Positions 59,561 to 64,000 of a DNA stretch of 64,000 nt are shown in pieces. Numbering within the stretch: the stretch's first letter is position 1; every line of letters begins with the position of its first letter. This DNA is from Peromyscus leucopus (taxonomy: Eukaryota; Chordata; Mammalia; Rodentia; Cricetidae): NCBI RefSeq assembly GCF_004664715.2, contig NC_051082.1, forward strand, positions 5,633,848-5,697,847. Direction: 5' to 3'. The position numbers and the translations under genes were made by a program. Below the pieces are notes generated by a model. The model did no database searches and was not told the origin of the DNA. It saw only the letters and a list, made by a program, of their open reading frames with translations.

Positions 59561-62500
59561 GAGGAAGTTGATCATTTGTTCCACAGACGCTTACCCTCTC
59601 CCTACGGCTAAGGCTGTCCGCAGCTTGTGCCGACAAAAATATAGGAAGCCCGGTTAAATTTGATTTTTTTTTGTGTGTGTGTGTTTCAGAAAGAAAGGAA
59701 CATATAATAAACAATTCTTCTGGGCGTGGAGACACCAGGTGACACATTCCTGTATCCCCTGTACTCCGTACTCAGGAGGTTGAAACCGGAGGATTACCAT
59801 GAGTTTAAAGACCAGCTTGGGCTACAGAGTGTGAGCTCGTCTCGAAATTAAGCAGGAGGTTGGAGAGGTGGTTTACCGGTGGAGAGCACTAGCTGCCCTT
59901 GCAGAGACTCTGGGTACAATTTCCAGAACCCATATGCCTGCTCACCCAGTTCCAAGGGTTGGATGGCTCGCTCTCTTCTGACCTTCATTTTTTTACCGGA
60001 TGCCCATGGTGCACACACATAAAAGTATTAAAACCCCTGCTTGGGCTTATCAAGCCCGAGGTCAAACTTTTCCTTAAACTCCCCAGCACCCTCTCAAGAC
60101 AGGTGACCTTCAGGGAGTGACAGGAACTACACATTTTGGGCTGAGGTAGAGCTGAGTTCAGTTCCCCTCTCAGTGACTTCCCAGCTCTACCATCCTGTCT
60201 TTGAGCCTCTGCTGACCCACCGTGCAAATGACGCCATCTACTCACAAAATCCTCTCCCCACCCGTACTTCTTTATCCCTTTAGGGTTGGGCTGAGCGCTG
60301 TGTACGTGCTACCCCCGAGATGCATTTCCAGACTCCAATTATTTTCTTTGAATCTGTCTCTCGCTAAGTTGTCTAGGCTGGCCTCAAATTTGTGATCCTC
60401 CTGCCTCAGCCTCTTGGATCAGTATCTGGATAAACAAGCCTCTGCTACCGTTGCCGAGCTACAAAATAGAAAAAAAATGCAGGCAACATGGAAGGGAACT
60501 TGAAAAAGATCATACAGCCATCCAAAGCCAAGATTAGGACTGTAGCCAAGACAGGGGCCCCGACAGCAGGTTCTCAACAGCCGTCCTGTTCCCACGAGTA
60601 TGAATCTCACAGCCACCTCAAGAAGCTGAAAAACAGGAAATGTCCCCAGTTTTATGGATGAGAAACTAAAAAAGTTGAGGAAGGTAAAGTAATTTGGGTA
60701 AAACCGAACAACGATGTTTAGCTTCTAATCTACTTATGCTGTGATCCTGGTTCCCTAAGAGGCCATATCTGATGCAAATTACAACTCTATCCGGTATCCC
60801 GGTGTTACTGGGGAAAGGAATTCATCTCGCTGTGCCTCGGTTTCAGCCTCCGTGATAAAGAATAATTGTTCATATCTCCTAAGACTGTGAGAGATAAAAG
60901 AGAAATTTTAAGTGAAGAGAATCAAAAGAGCTTTTTGAAAAAGCAGATTTATTTGTTAGTGGTGGGTGGGGGCCACTTAGGTGTGTGCCACAGTGTGGGT
61001 GTGGAGGTCAGAGGACCACTTTTCAGGAGTTAGTTCTCTCCTTGCATCATGTGGATCCCAGAGATGGAACTCCAGTCATCAGGCTGGACAGCAAGTGCCT
61101 TTACCCTCGGAGCTAGCCTCCTGTCTCTTCCTTTTGTCCTGTTTTTTTTAGACAGACCCCTGCCACCGCCGAAGCCAGGCCAGCCTCAATCTCGCTCTGT
61201 AACTGAGGATAGCAACAAGGACCCGTACTTCCTAGGCTACCTCACCTGCCCAAGAGCATGTTTTTTAAAGCTAGCATTGTGTGGCCATTGAGTGCATGGG
61301 TAAATGTTGATAAGTAAGCCTTGAGTGTTTGGAGACACAGAGACCAGGATTCAAAGCCTGCTTCTACTTTTTGGGGCTCTGTGGAAGCTGGGAGTCCCCA
61401 GCTTCCTCACCTAATAGATGTAATTAGAATAGCCACACACAGAACTTCGAGAAACCCTCAGCAGAGGGCCTGGCTAAGGTATTTAGTACACAGTAGCTAT
61501 TAATCATACAAGAAGAAATAATTATAACGTGTCATGCTGGCAATCTAAGAGTAGAAAAGGCCCTGGTGAACAGGCCAGGCTAACGAGTTGGGAAAAACCC
61601 TTCTACCCATGGGAGGAAAAAGTCAAAGGGAACCAGAGTTCAAAAGTGGAAAACAGAGCAGCCGTTTATGAGCCCCCAGAGGCAACTTCACCTTGACCCA
61701 CAAAACCGAAAAGAGGTGTGTCTTCCGGTACAGATAAGAATCCTGAGAACAAAGCTTGCTATTAATTAAGTCTGGTCTATTTTAAGTTAATGGGATATTT
61801 TCCCCCCTTAAGGATAAGCTCACAATAAAAGCTCTAGAGGAAAACACAGAGGGTGGGTGGGGGCCACTTTGCCGGCTGCTGGGTCACCCAGGCAGTCCTC
61901 GGCTGCTGAGGTGGGTGGTCTGGTCTCAAAGCCAAGTTTCTTCACCTTGGGCCTCTTGGAAGTCGGATGGAAGAGGGATCAGAGCCACCCAGAGAGGCAG
62001 GGAACCTGCCCATGGCCACCTCTTAGCCTCAGCTCCCAGTCAGTAGGAAACTCAAGCAGTGGGAAACCTGACCGGGTCTCCACCTTCAGGGGAAGGAGGC
62101 GGGATTGGCAGGCCTTTGCTCTCCTGCGGAGGATATGACTCACAGCAGGAGCTGGAGGACAGAAAGAGCCAGCATCTGGGTGGCCTTGGGCAAGTCACTT
62201 TCCACGGTGCCTGGTTCTCCTCACCTGAGAAGTCCATCGTCTTTAACTAGATTGCAAAACTTCAGACAACTGCCTTTTTCCCTGGGTTAAGTGACAAAAT
62301 GCATTGGGACGGCAATGCCAAGGACATTTTCTTTTTTCTTTTAAGAAAGGATCCTATGGTTAATAGTTGCAGCTTTACTACAACATTGGAATTGCTATTT
62401 GATTTCCTCTTGGTGCTAAGATTCCTCTCATTCTAACAGTGATATATGCTATAATAGATGACTGTGGAATAATAAAAACAGTAGCAGTCATTTCCTTATT

Positions 62501-64000
62501 CATGGTACTTTTTCTATTTCTGTTTTTATGTTAAATATATTAAATTAGTGTATAAAATATAATCTGTTTTTAAGACAATAAATATTAATGTAAAATATGA
62601 AGAAAAAAAAAAAAAGAAAGGATCCCATGTATCCCAGGTTGAGCTCAACTTGTTCTGAGGATAACTGAGCTCAGGCTTCTACCTCTTATGTGCTGCAATT
62701 GCAAACATACTCCACCATGCCCCATTTCCAGAGACCTGGGGATCGATCCCAAGGCTCTGTGAATGCGAGGTGAACACTCTACAGAGCTCCATCCTGAGCA
62801 CCGAGGGCAATCTTGTTTGTTTTGTTTTGTATATTGGCGCCGTCTTGCCGCGCAGCCCAGGCGGGCACAGAACCGTGATCCACCTAACTCAGAGTCCCCT
62901 GAGTGCTGGAGTTACAGGAGTTCACTGTTATACTTGGCTTTCTGGTCACTTCCAAGGTGACACATGGCACTCCAGCTAGGAGAGGTTAAAGCTATGCTAT
63001 AAGCCCTCCTTCTACATCAAGAGGAAGACCCTAGCTCAAAGAAAATTCCAGAGAGAACTGTATGTGTGAAGGACTTGAGCCCAACCTACACTAAGCACCA
63101 TGCGTGGACATTTTTTCTTTTCTTTTTTGAGACAAGGTCTCACTATGTAGCTCTGGTTGGCCAGGAACTCAGAGATCTGCCAGCCTCAACCCCCCTAGTT
63201 CTGGGATTAAAGGGCTCCTTCTTTCTTTCCTTCCTTCCTTCCTTCCCTCCTTCCTTCCTTTCGTGTGTATAAGTGTAGGTGCATCATGCATGCCTGGTGC
63301 CCTCAGAAGTCAGAAGAGAGTGTTGGATCCCCTGGAACTGAATTACAGACAATTGTGAGCCCATATGTAGGTGCTGGGAACTGAACCTGGGCCCTCTCTA
63401 AGAGCAATAAATGCTCTTAACTGTGGAGTCATCCCTCCAGCCCCTGAAGGAGCTATTTCCTTGTGACCACCAACTGGTTAGGTATCGCTAAGGATAGAGA
63501 ATGAGGCTAACGGAGGGCATGTTAGTTCCTTTGGCATAGTTGTGACCAGTACCAGACATAATAACTCCAAGAGGAAAAAGGTTTAGTCTGACTCGGGGTT
63601 TCAGAGAGGTCGGCCCATGGTTGCACAGCCCCACAAGCTTGGGAAAAGCGTCATGGTGTAGGGAACATGTTGTTGACAGCTTTCTTGCCCTGTGGTGGAA
63701 GCGGGAGGCAGAGAAAGAGAAGACTGAACAGGTCATGGCCCCCACTGAACTTCCTATTGCCCCCAAAGTTGCCAGCACTTCCAGAAGTAGAGCCGACAGA
63801 TAAGACCAAGACCAAGTCTTGTGTCCTGCAAGGAGCGTTTTTTATGTCAACCAAACTCAGAACTCTGTCCTCACCCTAGAAGTGATAGTCAGCTGAGAGC
63901 AGGAGCAGGTGGCGGACACCTCGACAGTCTGGGTCTGCAATCTGAGCCTGCCAGGCACAGCAGGACCAGGACCACCTTTCAGGACCGAGAGGCATGGGCA
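59560..64000. other. DNA upstream of Mlec, no gene recognised
   Basis: Holds a B1-like copy (59720-59850 plus), B2/B4-like copies (59855-60030 plus, 60940-61125 minus, 63255-63445 minus), B1 copies on minus (62820-62940, 63105-63215), an ID-like piece (62720-62805 minus), a CTTC/CTTT tract (63224-63262), and a retrocopy (62343-62629). CABP1, the next gene in human, was looked for by its EF-hand C-terminus and not seen. Confidence 0.55.
62343..62629 (+). pseudogene. 5'-truncated, polyadenylated retrocopy of an unknown mRNA tail
   Basis: About 255 bp of AT-rich, non-SINE sequence ends with gacaataaatatt, 20 nt of spacer and a 14-A run. It is flanked by 16-bp duplications, aagaaaggatcctatg (62343-62358) and aagaaaggatcccatg (62614-62629). 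The left nick site is ctttt|aagaa, an L1-endonuclease-type target. No open frame; it looks like 3' UTR. Parent gene unknown. Confidence 0.75.

Noticed and set aside
59560..64000. Cabp1 3' exons
   Set aside because: Expected next gene by synteny, but no EF-hand coding text was seen on the minus strand here.

Overview
The window is mammalian nuclear DNA, most likely from a cricetid rodent (hamster, vole or deer-mouse type). It is dense in rodent SINEs: B1, B2/B4-like, and ID copies with the tRNA-like body. It also carries a URR1-like rodent hAT fossil and class II endogenous retrovirus LTRs. The many B1 copies reading 'aaagctacacagagaaacc' fit cricetids better than Mus or Rattus. That species call is inferred from repeat flavour alone. 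There are no bacterial genes, CRISPR arrays or operons.

Three protein-coding genes are supported, all on the minus strand, in the order found at human 12q24.31 (MLEC, UNC119B, ACADS). Mlec (CDS 48771-58464, five exons, 289 aa) encodes malectin, the ER lectin for diglucosylated N-glycans. Unc119b (CDS 26350-34532, five exons, 251 aa) encodes a lipid-binding chaperone for myristoylated ciliary cargo. Acads enters at the left: exons 1 and 2 (residues 1-70 of the mitochondrial short-chain acyl-CoA dehydrogenase) are present and the rest lies off the left edge. All splice junctions fit GT-AG and join in frame. Each gene starts in a CpG island (about 7.9-8.4 kb, 33.9-34.7 kb, 57.8-59.5 kb). Long 3' UTRs with antisense-oriented AATAAA signals end near 23.43 kb (Unc119b) and 43.72 kb (Mlec).

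Layout: 1-6651 is Acads intron 2, with an hAT fossil, a solo LTR, a 27-bp minisatellite of about 24 copies and a long CA tract. 6652-8221 is Acads exons 2 and 1. 8.4-23.4 kb is intergenic and dominated by an IAP-like solo LTR (9479-9978) and, 64 bp further on, a decayed 10-kb betaretrovirus-like provirus on the minus strand (10043-20058). The provirus has two LTRs, protease, RT, connection and integrase remnants in order, and nested SINEs plus another LTR. 23.4-34.6 kb is Unc119b. 34.7-43.7 kb is SINE-rich intergenic DNA. 43.7-58.5 kb is Mlec. 58.5-64 kb is upstream DNA with a second GC-rich block and a retroposed mRNA tail.

The three genes are housekeeping neighbours and do not form a pathway. 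I found no new coding system. The best second-look items are structural: GGC expansions born at the same site in two B1 elements, two B1 insertions using the same nick site in two copies of one LTR family, two minisatellites, a Z-DNA-prone palindrome, and a polyadenylated retrocopy with target-site duplications.
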